A stretch of DNA of 64,000 nt, taken from positions 1,652,502-1,716,501 of the forward strand of contig SCFE01000008.1 in the NCBI GenBank assembly GCA_004352715.1, read 5' to 3'. Shown piece by piece: positions 32,200 through 45,550 of the stretch (its first letter is position 1; each line of letters starts with the position of its first letter). The position numbers were made by a program, and so were the translations under genes. The stretch comes from Hofstenia miamia (Eukaryota > Xenacoelomorpha > Acoela). Below the pieces are notes generated by a model. The model did not search any database. It was given only the letters and a program-made list of their open reading frames with translations, and was not told where the DNA came from.

Positions 32200-35100
32200 C
32201 ACCAATCATTTTGATTTGATCTAGATTTATGGGTAATGGTCTTTTCCTTTCTTTAAAATGATAAAAAGGATGTAATATCAGTTTGTTAGTTGTATTATAA
32301 AAGTATTCACTAATTTAAAACCGGATGATGAATAGATGACAGACATCAAACCAGCTGGGGGAAAGGCATGTGAATTTATTAATTTCATCATAAAAGTGAA
32401 CAAACTTTTTGCTAATTAAATATTGTGATTGTTTTAAAATTTTTGTAATGTTGATTTTGTTTTTTGATTTATTTGTAATACAATATTTCTTATTTTTCCA
32501 AAAATAGAAATAAAACGTATTATAAGCAATTTCAACAATTTCAGGCCACGAGTTTGGAACATATCAAAATAACAAAATAATTATATAAATATAGCCAAAA
32601 ATTGAGCCCCAATATTAGAATAAAATCTTAAATAAACAATTTTAGACAATTTTGATGGCCCAATAGTTATGCAGGTCCAAAATGTTTAGTATGAAGTATC
32701 TATCATACACCAAATCGGATACTGAAAATTTAATACATAAATTTTGGAGTTGTCGGGTTGGGGCCCGAATTAACATCCTGCACCAGGCCCCAATGATAAT
32801 AACATGAAAAAATATCTGTTTTTGTATCTTCAAATAAAACCTCTAGTATTTAATACAGGTAATGAGCTAAATAATAGCTATTCTTCTTTCCAGTCAATTA
32901 ATATCAGTCCAATTTTCAAAGAAACTCCTCTTTATAAAGCTATTCCATAATTTTTTTAAACTGATCTTAAATATAACATTTTAACTATAAATTATAATTC
33001 GAGGCTTGCTTCTGAATGAAGGAATGCCTCTCATCGTTACGAATTGTTCAATTAATTTATTGCAGTGCGCGGACGTCCATTGAAAACGCTATATTGTATG
33101 TTATGTGTCAACAGTTTAATCAACGTGAAACTAGATAAAGCGGGAATTTTTTAATTTCTGTGATCATTAAATTGCTAGTGTGTGTTGACGTAAAGAACAC
33201 TATGTGCTCTATTTTGTAAACTAAATAGTTTCGTATTTATGTAAATTAAAAATCACTGGTGCGCGCGACGCCTAAATAATCAACAGTGTGCGTTTAGCCT
33301 TAATGTAACAAAAAAAGAACTTTTCATTCAAATTTACTTCTGTGATTTCATCACATTTAAGGATATTGTGTGCAGTGATAAATGAAAAGACGCTGACTTT
33401 GTTCTATTTTATTAGACTCGATTGCAAAGTTATGCATGTTGTTAGAAATATGTTTGCAACTAAGAGAAAGTTGACTGAATACGTAGAGATGAACTACATG
33501 AAAAATTTAAGTACTTTCTATTTCTAGCAAACAATGTGATTCGAAAATAAAATTGTAACTAAAATTAGTCAGCTATAGCAATTTCAGAAAAATGGAAACA
33601 AGGTGCAATCTCAACAATATCTAAAACACAAAAGCTACTACATAAGGGTAACCGTTAATCTAATAATAAAATTTTGAAAAGGATTTCTTAAAAACAAGTT
33701 GTTTTAAAATGTCGTTATGTTAATTTGAATAAGTTAAATATAAATTAACTTTAATCTTCTTAAATTATTTTCTTAATTTAATCACTTAAAAATTTTTTTC
33801 TTCCTTGAAGGACTGTGCCATTGTATTCAATAATTTGAATAGCTAATCGATCTATGGTTGTTTAAAAGAACCTAATAAAAATTTTTATGTGCACAGAACT
33901 TTTACGATCCGTTAGCGAGAATTCTAAGTAATTTTAATGAAAAATCAACATGTAGTTCTGTACTTAACAATAGAAACACGACAATAGGTCAAAATGACAT
34001 ATAAGCCTTTTTTGTTAGCTTCATTATTCATTCAGCAAAAACACTAGCTGGTATATGTACTTCCAATTATGTTGATAATCTCATTGAATTTGCTATTTGT
34101 AGAAATTTTGTTTCTATTCCATAATTTTCACATTTTTTTCTACACATCAAATTTAACATTTTCTAAACCATTTATGAATTCTTAATGAAATACTTTTACA
34201 GATAACTAAATAGAATACTATTTAGTTGTCTATGCTATTTTCAATAATATGTAAAAAGTATTATTTTGTATTCTGTAATTCATTTGTTTCAGTGTATTTC
34301 AGAGGTGAAACCTCAGGGTTGCACTGTTTTTAATAGCAGTTTTAATCAAGTAGAAAAAATCATTTGAATATACTTTGTTTATTTTAGGTACATGCTAATA
34401 ATAAATATGAGAGTTACTTCCGATATAGGCAGCTGTGTTTTAAAAAATTGGTAAAATGTTCGGATATGTATATTATATATAAGCAAATAATAGGAATATC
34501 ATCTACTGCAATGAGTATTGCTAGTGTCTAATATATATTTTAAACCCTTTGTTCCTAATATACATATATAATAATGTAACAAATTATGGTAATTTAATTT
34601 GTGTGCTTACAAATAACCCTCCAAAATATCAGTTTTGCTAGTTTTTATTTAGTAATGCGGAACAAACGAGACACAGTTTAATTTCTGCATCGTAGCTTCA
34701 ACCATGATTATAGTTTTTTGTGCACAGCATCAGAAATGCCAAAGACTACATTCTAAAGAAACTTTAATGTTCTGGAAAGTGGCAGATCATTCAAAAGAAA
34801 ATGTTGCCGTAATGACAAATAACACAGATTTGAAAACAGCTTTGAAAATAATGTTTCCTCTTGAAGAGGCATAGCTCAAAAGTTCACAGACATGACTCGA
34901 ATTTCAGTTGGCCATTCGACAGTGAATCGGTCGTTGGCTAGATTGGCTATAAAAGAAGAAACTGAGAATATTATACCGAATATCTCAGATTTGCACGAGA
35001 AAAACAACCACATACTTTTAGGTGTTTTCTTTTGATTACATAGAAAGAATATGTTGATAGCTAATTTCCAAGAAATATTTGCGCATTCAAGATAAGCTAC

Positions 35101-35657
35101 AGCACTGACCTCGACCAGAAGAAGAATTAATGCCTCTAGAAGATTACTCACAATACAAAATAATGATAACGAAACGTATTGCTACGCAGATAACCAAATT
35201 TTCCAATTTCTAATTATTTACATGGCTGCGTATTGCGTGGCTAAGGAATCAGAAATATGAAAAATCATATTTTGCAGTACTTTTAACATTTGATTATAGA
35301 GAATTCAATAATATAAAATGTTTTATGTTGTGTAGGCCTACAGCCAAATTCTATGCAGGGTTACCAATTATGGTGTGGTGCCTTACCCTTATGTACCATG
35401 CTGTGGTTACCATAATTATATGATAGAAAAAATGTATGGCTATTATAGATGGCAAACCTAATCATTGTTCGAGAAAATGGAATGCATTTCCATTTTATAG
35501 GGACTTTCATGCCATTTAATGAAACAAAAATATTGCCATAATAGTAATCCATAAATTATTATTGTATATGCTGAATTTATATTGGTTTTATGAAAATTGT
35601 GAATTTTTCTTGAATGCTATATATTATATTTTGTATCTCTATTAATTCATGGTCATC
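32200..35657. other. No gene seen; two dispersed repeats
   Basis: No coding family recognised. The segment 33430-33740 recurs at 45080-45550 (see there), and 35030-35330 recurs at 46850-47130. Immediately left of the latter, 34890-35020 has a 44-codon plus-strand open stretch (TRISVGHSTVNRSLARLA...) that I cannot assign. Confidence 0.6.
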
Positions 35658-35663
35658 TAGATA

Positions 35664-37810
35664 AGTAGTAAAGAATAGCAGGGTAGTATATATACGGGTT
35701 TCTAATAATAATCAGTTTTCAATAACTTTTTACTCTTTTCTATTGATTTTGATAAGAAAAAAGGCGTTTTTTAGAAATTCAGGCTTTTGCGGCCAGGGGT
35801 CAAAAAAACTGCGGCCATATCCGTATAAATAATNNNNNNNNNNNNNNNNNNNNNNNNNNNNNNNNNNNNNNNNNNNNNNNNNNNNNNNNNNNNNNNNNNN
35901 NNNNNNNNNNNNNNNNNNNNNNNNNNNNNNNNNNNNNNNNNNNNNNNNNNNNNNNNNNNNNNNNNNNNNNNNNNNNNNNNNNNNNNNNNNNNNNNNNNNN
36001 NNNNNNNNNNNNNNNNNNNNNNNNNNNNNNNNNNNNNNNNNNNNNNNNNNNNNNNNNNNNNNNNNNNNNNNNNNNNNNNNNNNNNNNNNNNNNNNNNNNN
36101 NNNNNNNNNNNNNNNNNNNNNNNNNNNNNNNNNNNNNNNNNNNNNNNNNNNNNNNNNNNNNNNNNNNNNNNNNNNNNNNNNNNNNNNNNNNNNNNNNNNN
36201 NNNNNNNNNNNNNNNNNNNNNNNNNNNNNNNNNNNNNNNNNNNNNNNNNNNNNNNNNNNNNNNNNNNNNNNNNNNNNNNNNNNNNNNNNNNNNNNNNNNN
36301 NNNNNNNNNNNNNNNNNNNNNNNNNNNNNNNNNNNNNNNNNNNNNNNNNNNNNNNNNNNNNNNNNNNNNNNNNNNNNNNNNNNNNNNNNNNNNNNNNNNN
36401 NNNNNNNNNNNNNNNNNNNNNNNNNNNNNNNNNNNNNNNNNNNNNNNNNNNNNNNNNNNNNNNNNNNNNNNNNNNNNNNNNNNNNNNNNNNNNNNNNNNN
36501 NNNNNNNNNNNNNNNNNNNNNNNNNNNNNNNNNNNNNNNNNNNNNNNNNNNNNNNNNNNNNNNNNNNNNNNNNNNNNNNNNNNNNNNNNNNNNNNNNNNN
36601 NNNNNNNNNNNNNNNNNNNNNNNNNNNNNNNNNNNNNNNNNNNNNNNNNNNNNNNNNNNNNNNNNNNNNNNNNNNNNNNNNNNNNNNNNNNNNNNNNNNN
36701 NNNNNNNNNNNNNNNNNNNNNNNNNNNNNNNNNNNNNNNNNNNNNNNNNNNNNNNNNNNNNNNNNNNNNNNNNNNNNNNNNNNNNNNNNNNNNNNNNNNN
36801 NNNNNNNNNNNNNNNNNNNNNNNNNNNNNNNNNCTGTATATATATTAGAACAGGTACAATTTAAGTAATATGATCCATTGAACGTGCCAGCAATCATAAA
36901 AAAGAATGGACTGGCTAATTATTGGTAAGATATTTCAATAAATGTTCTTTTGTGTAAGGCTACTGCATTTGAAAGCTTGCAACAATTTGGGATTCATTTA
37001 TCAAAATGAAACTTTGATGCAATGCAATCAGGTTTCATTAGTAATAATTAATAAAAAGTGTGCCTGCTTATGCATTGGAAATCTTAATTTAATGGATTTT
37101 GTTGAAATGTGAAGAATATACTGTAGCCAAATGCATAATCCTATTGATATCAACATTCCATATCAATGGCAAACTGGTTTGCGCATTTTACACATTTTCT
37201 AGATAAATTTATTTATGTAATACTCTTCAAGAAGCATATTGTTAATGGAGAAGCAACATGTTTGAAATTAGACTGTAGTATGTAGAGCTCTTGCATATTT
37301 TTCGCTCTGCCCTAAAATTGTTTACACCCCTTAAACTTAAATACTATTGAGTAGCCTTTTTATTTTCTCTAATATTTAGCACCAGTCACCCATTGGTATG
37401 AAGAAAGCAGCTTTTAATCAAGCTTATTTTTATTGGCTTTTGACTTTATTGGATATTTGTCAAATGTTGAAGATATTAATCTGCCCAGAAATTAATTGAT
37501 TGATCTGGCACTCTGATATTTACATGATAATTTGTATATTATTTTATTGAGTNTAGGCCTCTAGAGGTTTTCTAAAAAATGCAAAAAAATTGCTCGAAAA
37601 CATATTGGTACATAGTTAAAATGGGGGGTATAATTGAATAATTATTTATACGGATATGGCCGCAGTTTTTTTGACCCCTGGCCGCAAAAGCCTGAATTTC
37701 TAAAAAACGCCTTTTTTCTTATCAAAATCAATAGAAAAGAGTAAAAAGTTATTGAAAACTGATTATTATTAGAAACCCGTATATATACTACCCTGCTATT
37801 CTTTACTACT
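35664..37810. mobile_element. Element with perfect 170-bp inverted ends, 6-bp TSD
   Basis: 35664-35833 and 37641-37810 are identical inverted copies (170/170 by eye), both starting AGTAGTAAAGAATAGCAGGG. They are bounded by TAGATA at 35658-35663 and 37811-37816. A 6-bp duplication with long inverted ends starting AG is the Polinton/Maverick signature; Dada elements also make 6-7 bp duplications. The interior holds 1000 N (35834-36833) and a contig (36834-37552) that resembles DNA outside the element, so the visible content may be misplaced. No Polinton gene is seen. The left copy stops exactly at the gap, so the inverted repeats may be longer. Confidence 0.65.
37140..37552. repeat. ~410-bp direct repeat, copy 1
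   Basis: Aligns by eye to 38110-38522 at roughly 85-90%, sharing GTAGTATGTAGAGCTCTTGC and the AATTAATTGATTGATCTG block near the end. It ends exactly at the single N at 37553. Confidence 0.8.
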
Positions 37811-38109
37811 TAGATATAATCTAGTTATACCCAAATATCCATGAATAACTGAATGGGCAAATAATTATTTTACACAATGCTTTAAACATTAAACTTCTAA
37901 ATTGCTTTAAAAATGACTTAAATTTCGCAGATAACCAGGCTAAATGAGTGTTTTAGTGCTTTAAGCACTTTGATTTTGCACTTGCATTTTCGCTATAGTG
38001 TTTATTTCAATGCATTAATCAATCTGCGCTAGGAATTGTAGTGTCAAACAAAAGAAATTTCTGTTGATTTCAATTGATGTCAAATAACTACAATCTCAGA
38101 TTTGATTTG

Positions 38110-38522
38110 CCTTGATGTGAAATTTCCATATCAAAGGCACCTTGGTTTGTGCATTTTCCACATTTTCTACCTAAATTTATTCATGTAAAACTCTTCAAGA
38201 AGCATTTTTTTAATTAAGAAGCAACCTGTTTGAAATTAGACTGTAGTATGTAGAGCTCTTGCATATTTTTTGCTCTGTCCTAAAATTGTTTACACCCCTT
38301 AAACTTAAATATTATTGAGTGGCCTTTTCATTTTCCCTAATATTTAGGGCCAGTCACCAATTAGTAAGAAGAAAGCAGCCTTTTAACTAAGCTAATATTT
38401 ATTGGCTCTTGATTTTATTCGTAATTTTTCAAATGTAGAAAATATTAATTTGCCAAGAAATTAATTGATTGATCTGCCACCCTGATATTTACACGATAAT
38501 TTGTATATTCTTTTACAGAGTA
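38110..38522. repeat. ~410-bp direct repeat, copy 2
   Basis: Partner of 37140-37552, lying outside the 170-bp inverted repeats. Divergence between the copies shows that they are true paralogues, not one contig placed twice. Confidence 0.8.
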
Positions 38523-39388
38523 CATTATAATTGCAATTGTAAAAAGGGTCTGGGTGAGGTTGAGATATTCAATACCAAATGCAAATTTTCATGTTTTACA
38601 AAAAACATTCGTCCCCATTGAATTTCTATATTCTGCAATCAGTTAAATAAATAAATTTTAAATTATTTACTTACCACAAAAATTTTTCATGTAATTTTGT
38701 AACTAAGTTTCAATAAATTGGGTTCTGGCCGGGTTTGAAAATGATTACTAGTATGGTTATTATATAGAGTTTTGTTTTGTATTATATTGGACTTTCCTCT
38801 ATAATGAGATTCGTTTTCTAAACTCAAATTTCAACAAGTGTTGAAACCTAAATACTTAAAATCCTAATATTACTTTGGTTATGAAATTTTGAATTGTGTA
38901 AAATCTCAAATAAATGTTGTGAACAAAGTGCTGAAAGTGATAAAAATTTGTCGTAAAATTTTTAATTTCCAAAAAATTTGTGAATAACGTTGTAAGAGTA
39001 AATGCTACTTAAGATTGTCTTTTTATCTTAAGAAAAATCAAGGCACATAGCATTGACGTCAGTTAAGTTTGTATACTTACACAGTATAAAATTTTTGGAA
39101 AGTGAAAAAAGGAATCGCTTTGTTTGCAAACATATGTTTTTCATAAACTGTATAATTTTCTGGCCGTTTGATGCATCACAGATTTAAAAGTAGCATTATT
39201 TTTGCGCGCACTTTTACAGAAGCCATTTTTGACTAATAGTCAAATCTGCAAAAGCAGAATTCTGACAAGGCTTTATTTTCATATTATAGACTTTTCAATA
39301 ATTAATCTTAAATCGTTAAAGACAAACCGTTTTTGAGCACATGGAAACAACAAAAAACTTTCAGTGTTTCTTGATATGTGTAAAGATA
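38523..39388. other. No gene seen
   Basis: AT-rich, no motif. GGTTCTGGCCGGGTTT at 38720 resembles GGTTCTGACCGGGTA at 23164, a possible shared small repeat. Confidence 0.5.
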
Positions 39389-39396
39389 TTCCAAAC

Positions 39397-40285
39397 CAAA
39401 GGCGTGCATTAAGGGTAAGCAAGGTAAGCGCCGCTTGCCCATTGAAATTTAATTGAACAAATGAAGAAAAAATATTTATGCTTACACAACATATTTATAA
39501 GTTTCCAATAATAATCAATATCCTAATACTTAAATTTGCGTGGTAATAATTGCTCGACTGTACCTTAATTGTGATAATTGGTATTGACAAAAATCAATGT
39601 TATCATTATCACACTTTGTTAACGTAATTGACAAAATCTCCAACCAATCAAAATTAGAAAATACGACTAGAGGACCGTGGAAATCTTACCGAGGATTGTT
39701 CAATGATTTATATTGTCGAGGCGACAATTTTAAACTAGAACTGCAATTTAGCCTCCAAATCACTTATAATTTATGACAATCAAAGTGTAACTTACAAAAT
39801 TAGATTTTTTACTTAACAATCACAAGAAAATTTCACTAAATTTACAAAAATTGATGTATAGAAATAACATTAAACTAGAAATAAATGTTGAAATAAATAC
39901 AGTCAATTTAGTAAATTCAGATGTAAATTTTTGTTATTAGGCTAACCTATATTGATCAGTTTCAAAACCTTTAAAACTGACCATCTGTAATAAACTGTAA
40001 TACACTGATTCAATTCGTCATTTTGTCAAGATTTTTCTGATAAATTTTTCACACTACTAATATGATCTTCAAGATAATTGAGCGACATAACGTCAATTGC
40101 ATTGTGAGCGTTGCTAATTGTTTCTGGAAATAAAATGTTGTATTTATATTATCTGGTAAATTTTTTAGATAATGATTTATACGCTTGAAATTAAGTTATA
40201 TGCAACATATGCAATACAAACATATAAATTTTATGATTATATCATATTCTGCTTCCCCCATTAATATGTGCACTGCACGCCACTG
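39397..40285. mobile_element. 889-bp non-autonomous hAT, TSD TTCCAAAC
   Basis: Exact 8-bp duplication TTCCAAAC at 39389-39396 and 40286-40293. The inverted ends read CAAAGGCGTGCATTAAGGG on the left and CAGTGGCGTGCAGTGCAC as the complement of the right. No transposase motif lies inside, so it depends on another hAT. The GGCGTGCA core of the termini relates it to the MITE at 23573 (GGCGTACG). Confidence 0.9.
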
Positions 40286-40939
40286 TTCCAAACCCATTGG
40301 AGATCATGAAAAATTTTCAAAATTCAGATGCCGCTTAAGGTTAAAAATAATTTGGTTGATTTTGATAATTCAATGGTAGTTTATCAATTTTCCATTGAAC
40401 TATGTCTAAATTAACAAAAACTTATTACATTTGAATTTTCGGATGTCCACATCCACAAACAATGCTGGGTTAGTATTTGAATATACTTTATTTGTAAGTT
40501 CATACTTATACCAGTTTTCACTCCTGAAGGTTGACATGCAATAAAAAATTAAAATTTATTTTCTAAAATTGAATGCAAAAATCCATATTCTACTACAAAT
40601 TATGGAAAATCTCGGTTTTTTACTAAAATAATGTTTGAAACTCATTAGTGTGCTACAAGTCTACATTATAAAAAATACTTACTGTTTGGCCTTTTCTTTT
40701 GCATAAACTAAGTAAGTGGACTAAGTTTCTAGGAAGTACTTATACTGTATACTGTTGCACAAATAATAACGCTAGGATTGAATGCAACTTCCAATACTTG
40801 TAACTGCTGGTGTATTTAGGTCATACTGACAAACGTCTACGTGGCGCAAAAGTACTTTCCACACTTCAAAGGCACTTTTGTTGAATATGTGGTATAGAAA
40901 GCAAAAGAATAGTTTGACTCAAATATTCCAATTCCTCCA

Positions 40940-41259
40940 ATTTGATGAAAAACACTTTGTTCAAAGTGATATAAGCTGTGACTTTCACTAGAGCAAATCT
41001 TAAGGAATATTTATATTTATTTGCACTGTTTCTGAAACCATTACAATCAAACCTCAGTAGTGCGTACAACTATTGAAATTAATAGCCAAATATCTAAAGG
41101 ATTTTCGTTTGTGTTTATGTTATTTGTGTCTTTTCCTTTTGTTTAACATTTTTTGAGATGTTCACTGTGTTGGTTAGCATTGTAACATGCAATTTCATGC
41201 ATAAAATAATGTAAAAAAAGGTAGGGATCCTGTGTGTCGAACCGCATTAAAACAATTTA
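40940..41259. repeat. Tandem duplication, copy 1
   Basis: Repeated at 41261-41558 with one N (41260) at the joint. The copies differ by a ~20-bp indel near 41020 and a few substitutions. The left part of this block (40785-40980) also resembles 29150-29330. Looks like two alleles joined end to end, or a young tandem duplication. Confidence 0.85.
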
Positions 41260-41260
41260 N

Positions 41261-41558
41261 TGATGAAAACACTTTGTTCAAAGTGATATAAGCTGTGACT
41301 TTCACTAGAGCAAATCTTAAGGAATATTTATACATTACCATTACAATCAAACCTCAGTAGTGCGTACAACTATTGAAATTATTAGCAAAATATCTAAAGG
41401 ATGTTCGTTTGTGTTCATGTTATTTGTGTCTTTTCCTTTTGTTTAACATTTTCTGAGATGTTCACTGTATTGGTTAGCATTGTAACATGCAATTTCATGC
41501 ATAAAATAATGTAAAAAGGTAGGGATCCTGTGTGTCGAACCGCATTAAAACAATTTAC
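41261..41558. repeat. Tandem duplication, copy 2
   Basis: Partner of 40940-41259; begins TGATGAAAACACTTTG and ends ACCGCATTAAAACAATTTA, after which unique DNA continues. Confidence 0.85.
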
Positions 41559-42399
41559 ATTACTTGTAATGGAAAAATTAGTTTATGCTGTATATGTATA
41601 TAAAATACGTTATATATTGTACACTAAATCTCTTTTTTAGTTGACTGATTGATTGGCTGGATTGTGGGGCAATGCTACCGTAGCTGTATGGACATGCAAA
41701 TTTTCATTTTTGAAATTTTTTTATGCACTTGCAAACAAACAAAATTAAGTAGAACTAGTGCTATGCTTCCCAAATAGTTTACCGGATTACCCCGATCAGA
41801 TTTCTTCTTAACGGATGTCTAAAAAATAGTTACATATTTTTATTGGTGTATATTCTTGTTTTTGCCAGCTGTTATCGTACTTGTGACATTCGAAATGAGA
41901 TTTTTATACAGAAATCATTAATGAGAATGATGGCAAATCTATCAAAATTTAATGAAGAAAAATATGTTATTGAAATAAATTCTAGCTATAAAAATGTGAA
42001 TTAAGACATGTATAAGTCGATGCATCAATTTTTCTACATATTTTCTAAAATATCATGTGCATTATAGTAATTCCATCATTTGTATGGCAAACATGTAGAT
42101 TAGAACTAGAATTACAAGTAGGAATTTTTATATCCTTTTCCACCACTTCTATTGTTTTTTATAAAGCAAACATTGTGTTCGATATTCTCTAAAATATAAT
42201 TATTTAACCGGATTTTAACCTGATTAATCCGATCCTGCAGCACAACTGTATTTAACTGAACATGGCCAGTTTAAGCTTTTTTAACCTGACCGGATCTAGC
42301 ACTAATTAGAGCACATACTTAGGAATACATAAGTAGCCCTTTATATTCAGCAGATTTTTATCCAAGTTTATTATGCACAGAGAAATTGCCAATAGATTT
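41559..42399. other. No gene seen
   Basis: No motif recognised. Contains scattered CCGGATTA-type words (41785, 42210, 42290) without clear structure. Confidence 0.5.
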
Positions 42400-44620
42400 T
42401 AAAATACCATTTTCTACTGAGCACAAATGTAAACTTTCCAGTAAATGGTATCCAATGAGTGATCGTAAGCAAGACTTTATGAACTTTATCTTTGAAAAAA
42501 CACACTCACAAGACACTACAGTACAAGATATAGTAAGTGCAGTTTATTGTAGCTTCGACACTGAAATGTTAACTGGTGATTAGTGTTAAAATGCACCCCA
42601 GGCAATTGGAGCACTGTCATTTGCAAAAATACTGATAATATCGATCGTTATCATTAATTAATGTTTCTTGTTCTTTTTTTACAAATACTGGGGAAGTTGA
42701 TTCTCCAAGATGTTGATGGCGTCTTGCAAAATGAATCAAGTCTTGTTAAATTACATTTATCAATATCAACGAGTGAAACAAGATATTCCATGGAAAATTA
42801 GTCTGGGTCAGTTAATTTATGATCTTTACTCCGGTTAAAGTAAGACAATTCGGCAAATAATTGAGTTTTGTCATTGAATCTTACTGTAAGTTCGGTAGTC
42901 AGCCTTTCTATTATTAGAAGAATTTGTATTTTTCTTTAGGATTACTTGTTACACACTTTTCTGCTGTTTCACCAAAAAAGTATTTCTTTCTTCTAGTCAG
43001 CCAGTTCTTACAGACTGTCCTTCAATGAATTATTCTAAGTATAATTTCCATCAATCAGATCTTGCAGTTCATTGCAAAATTTATTATTTTCTGCATAAAT
43101 TCAATCATGCCCTGAACAATGCTTCAGAACAGTATTTTTCTCAATTTCAATAAGTTTGATATCTTGTTTAAGTCTTTTGTTTGGAGTTATTTCCTAACAG
43201 GATCAAATTCTCAAGGCAATCTTTTTAAACAGCAGCCAGAAGGGCGAAAATTTCATGAAGTTTACAAGAAGAGCATCACAAGCAAGCTTGGTCGCACCTG
43301 TACTCTGATTACATTACATGTGCTAATCTCCCAGAAATCACAGAGCAAAATATGATAGCTTTTTAGCTCATCACAGATTTTTAAAATAGCTTTACCAGTT
43401 TTTTCAATGTATGTAGTCTAGAAATCTCACTGTAAACCCACTTCCCCTTCTTGAACTTGTACAAAAAGCTGCATGTTTCTTGAAGTATTTCCCATCAGAT
43501 TCCGTAGTTATCTCTGAGAAAATGGGTTAAGCGCGAAAATTACAGAATTTTGCTAGTGAACAAACTTTCCAAACAAAAAAACACCATGTGGCACAACATC
43601 TTTACAGTACTTTGCTATTCAACCATTGGTTGAATTATTAGCATCAAATGAAAGTTGCATACTATCTAACCTGAGGCTCTCAACTATTTCAATGAGATGT
43701 TTTCAAAGGCTTTTCCCTTGTCAGATGTATTAAGCTCAAAACCTAAAAAAAGCTCATATAACTGTTGTCAGTGTTAACAAATCGTGCAATTATGCTTAGT
43801 TGATCTGCACCAGAGATGTCAACACATGCATTCGAAATATTACCATATTTCACTTACATTCATCTATAACTGCCTGTACTATTTTTCATGAATTATTTAT
43901 GCCTGTACAGTTATTACTTGGTAAAAATTTGGCTTACTAAGAAAAGTAATATTACTGCCTCGTCCTTTCTCTTGCCATTGTCATTTTCATTACACCCTGT
44001 TACATTATTTCTCAATATTGAATCATACTAAAGAAAAAGTACCACTATTTCAATACAATTTCTGTGATGTTTTGTGGAATCAACTATATCACGACCAGAT
44101 TCACATTAATTTCTATATGATAATCCCTGGCTAACAGAAACTCGAATAATATTGTGAATTCAATCAAGTGCTGGCCCAATAGGCTCCATTTTACATCTTA
44201 CAACACATTCTGCATCACGTCCAATCCTGGAATTATATTGAAGTTATATCTTGCTCCCAAAAGTTTTGGAACTAACATTCAGAAGCATCAGTGTGATTTT
44301 GTGTTACTTTATGACTAGCTCGGCGGAAATTATTTCCACAAAGTCCATGTTTAAAATCATCTTGGCGGTTTGTAGAACAACACATACAGACTTTAAGGTA
44401 CAATTATTAAATTTTTTTATCAACCACTTTTTTATATTATAAATATTGTCAGAAAATCGAAAATGATGTACTGGTGACTGGGTTCTGATGAAACTTGATC
44501 TAATTTACCCCCGACGTTCTTTAGACCATTCCATGCTAGTTTCACGTTCAATTGCTGCTAATGCTGATGGAAGAAATAGTTAATGGAGACTACAATATCA
44601 ACAAATCCTGTGTCTTTTGA
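42400..44620 (-). pseudogene. Heavily decayed hAT (DUF4371-type) transposase
   Basis: Only fragments survive on the minus strand. About 43740-43830 reads ISGADQLSIIARFVNTDNSY, matching the D-x-S...EQLSI.+RYV block after the first catalytic Asp of TTF/DUF4371 hAT proteins; the Asp itself survives before ISGADQ. Upstream, near 44090-44150, NIIRVSVSQGLSYRN matches the I.+LA.QGL.FRG block. Further down, near 42700-42800, there is a helical FSMEYLVSLVDIDKCNL stretch. Dozens of stops and indels separate them. No termini were found, so the limits are approximate. Confidence 0.5.
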
Positions 44621-45079
44621 AGTATTAGTCACGTCAATCTCTGGTGCAGTATTAGTATCTGTTGCAGGTGTTGCCGATAAAACAATTTTTTTCAAGTTTG
44701 ATTTGTTACATTCTCTTCTTGACTTAACTTTTCCACTTTGTGCACCACTCTTCTTTATTTCACCTCAATAAAAAAATCGTAAAACAAAGAAAGAAGATTA
44801 GGCTATAAAGTGTACAATTAAGCCTAAAGATTCAAAATTGTATTGAAGTATAAATCAATATTTAACAGCAGACTATTCAATTTTATTTCGAATAGAATTG
44901 TCTTTTTTGATGTTAATTACGCAGGGAAGTATTAAAATTCCGGTTATGAGTGTCCAATATTTGAAAGAACCTGTGTACAAAATTTTTTATGAGCCAAAAT
45001 TATTTATTTTGAAGAATATATTCATTTTTTAAACTAGTACACTGGTCTCCAATTAAATAGGGGTAACTAGCAAATTTAT

Positions 45080-45550
45080 GCACCTTTGTTAGAAATAGGC
45101 ATTGCAACTAGATATTTGAATGAATAAGTAGTGGTGAACTACATTAGAAACTTTTAGTAATTTCTATTTCTAGCCAGACACGAGATTCGGAAATGAAATT
45201 GTAACTAGAGTTAGTTAGTTATAGGAATTTCAGGAAAAAGGAAACGACGTGCCTGTTGTGTGAAAAAAAACAATGCTTGGTCAACAAGTTCTTGAACACA
45301 ACCACTAAATGAGGTGAACAGTTAATCTAATAACATTAATCACTACTATTCAAAGTTTCTACTCTGCTGTTGTCATTACGTAGTCAGAGATATGATATCA
45401 AAACAAAAAAATAATTACTTGTTGTTTTAAGAAGAATCTTATTTTAACAGCATATTGTTTCACAAAAAGATGGCGGAATCATAGGGCAAATTTTGAAAAA
45501 GGATTGCATAAAAACAAATTGTTTTAAAAGGTCATTACGTTAATTCAGAA
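45080..45550. repeat. Dispersed repeat, partner of 33430-33740
   Basis: Shares TTTCTATTTCTAGC, AAATTGTAACTA and the GTTAATCTAATAA and TTTTGAAAAAGGATT words in the same order as 33430-33740. Copy 2 has about 150 extra bases (45325-45485) after TTAATCTAATAA, which may be an insertion or lost in copy 1. No coding motif. Confidence 0.65.

Noticed and set aside
33342-33527. Short open frame in 33.3-33.5 kb
   Set aside because: Lies in a dispersed repeat (also at 45.1 kb) where the frame is not conserved.
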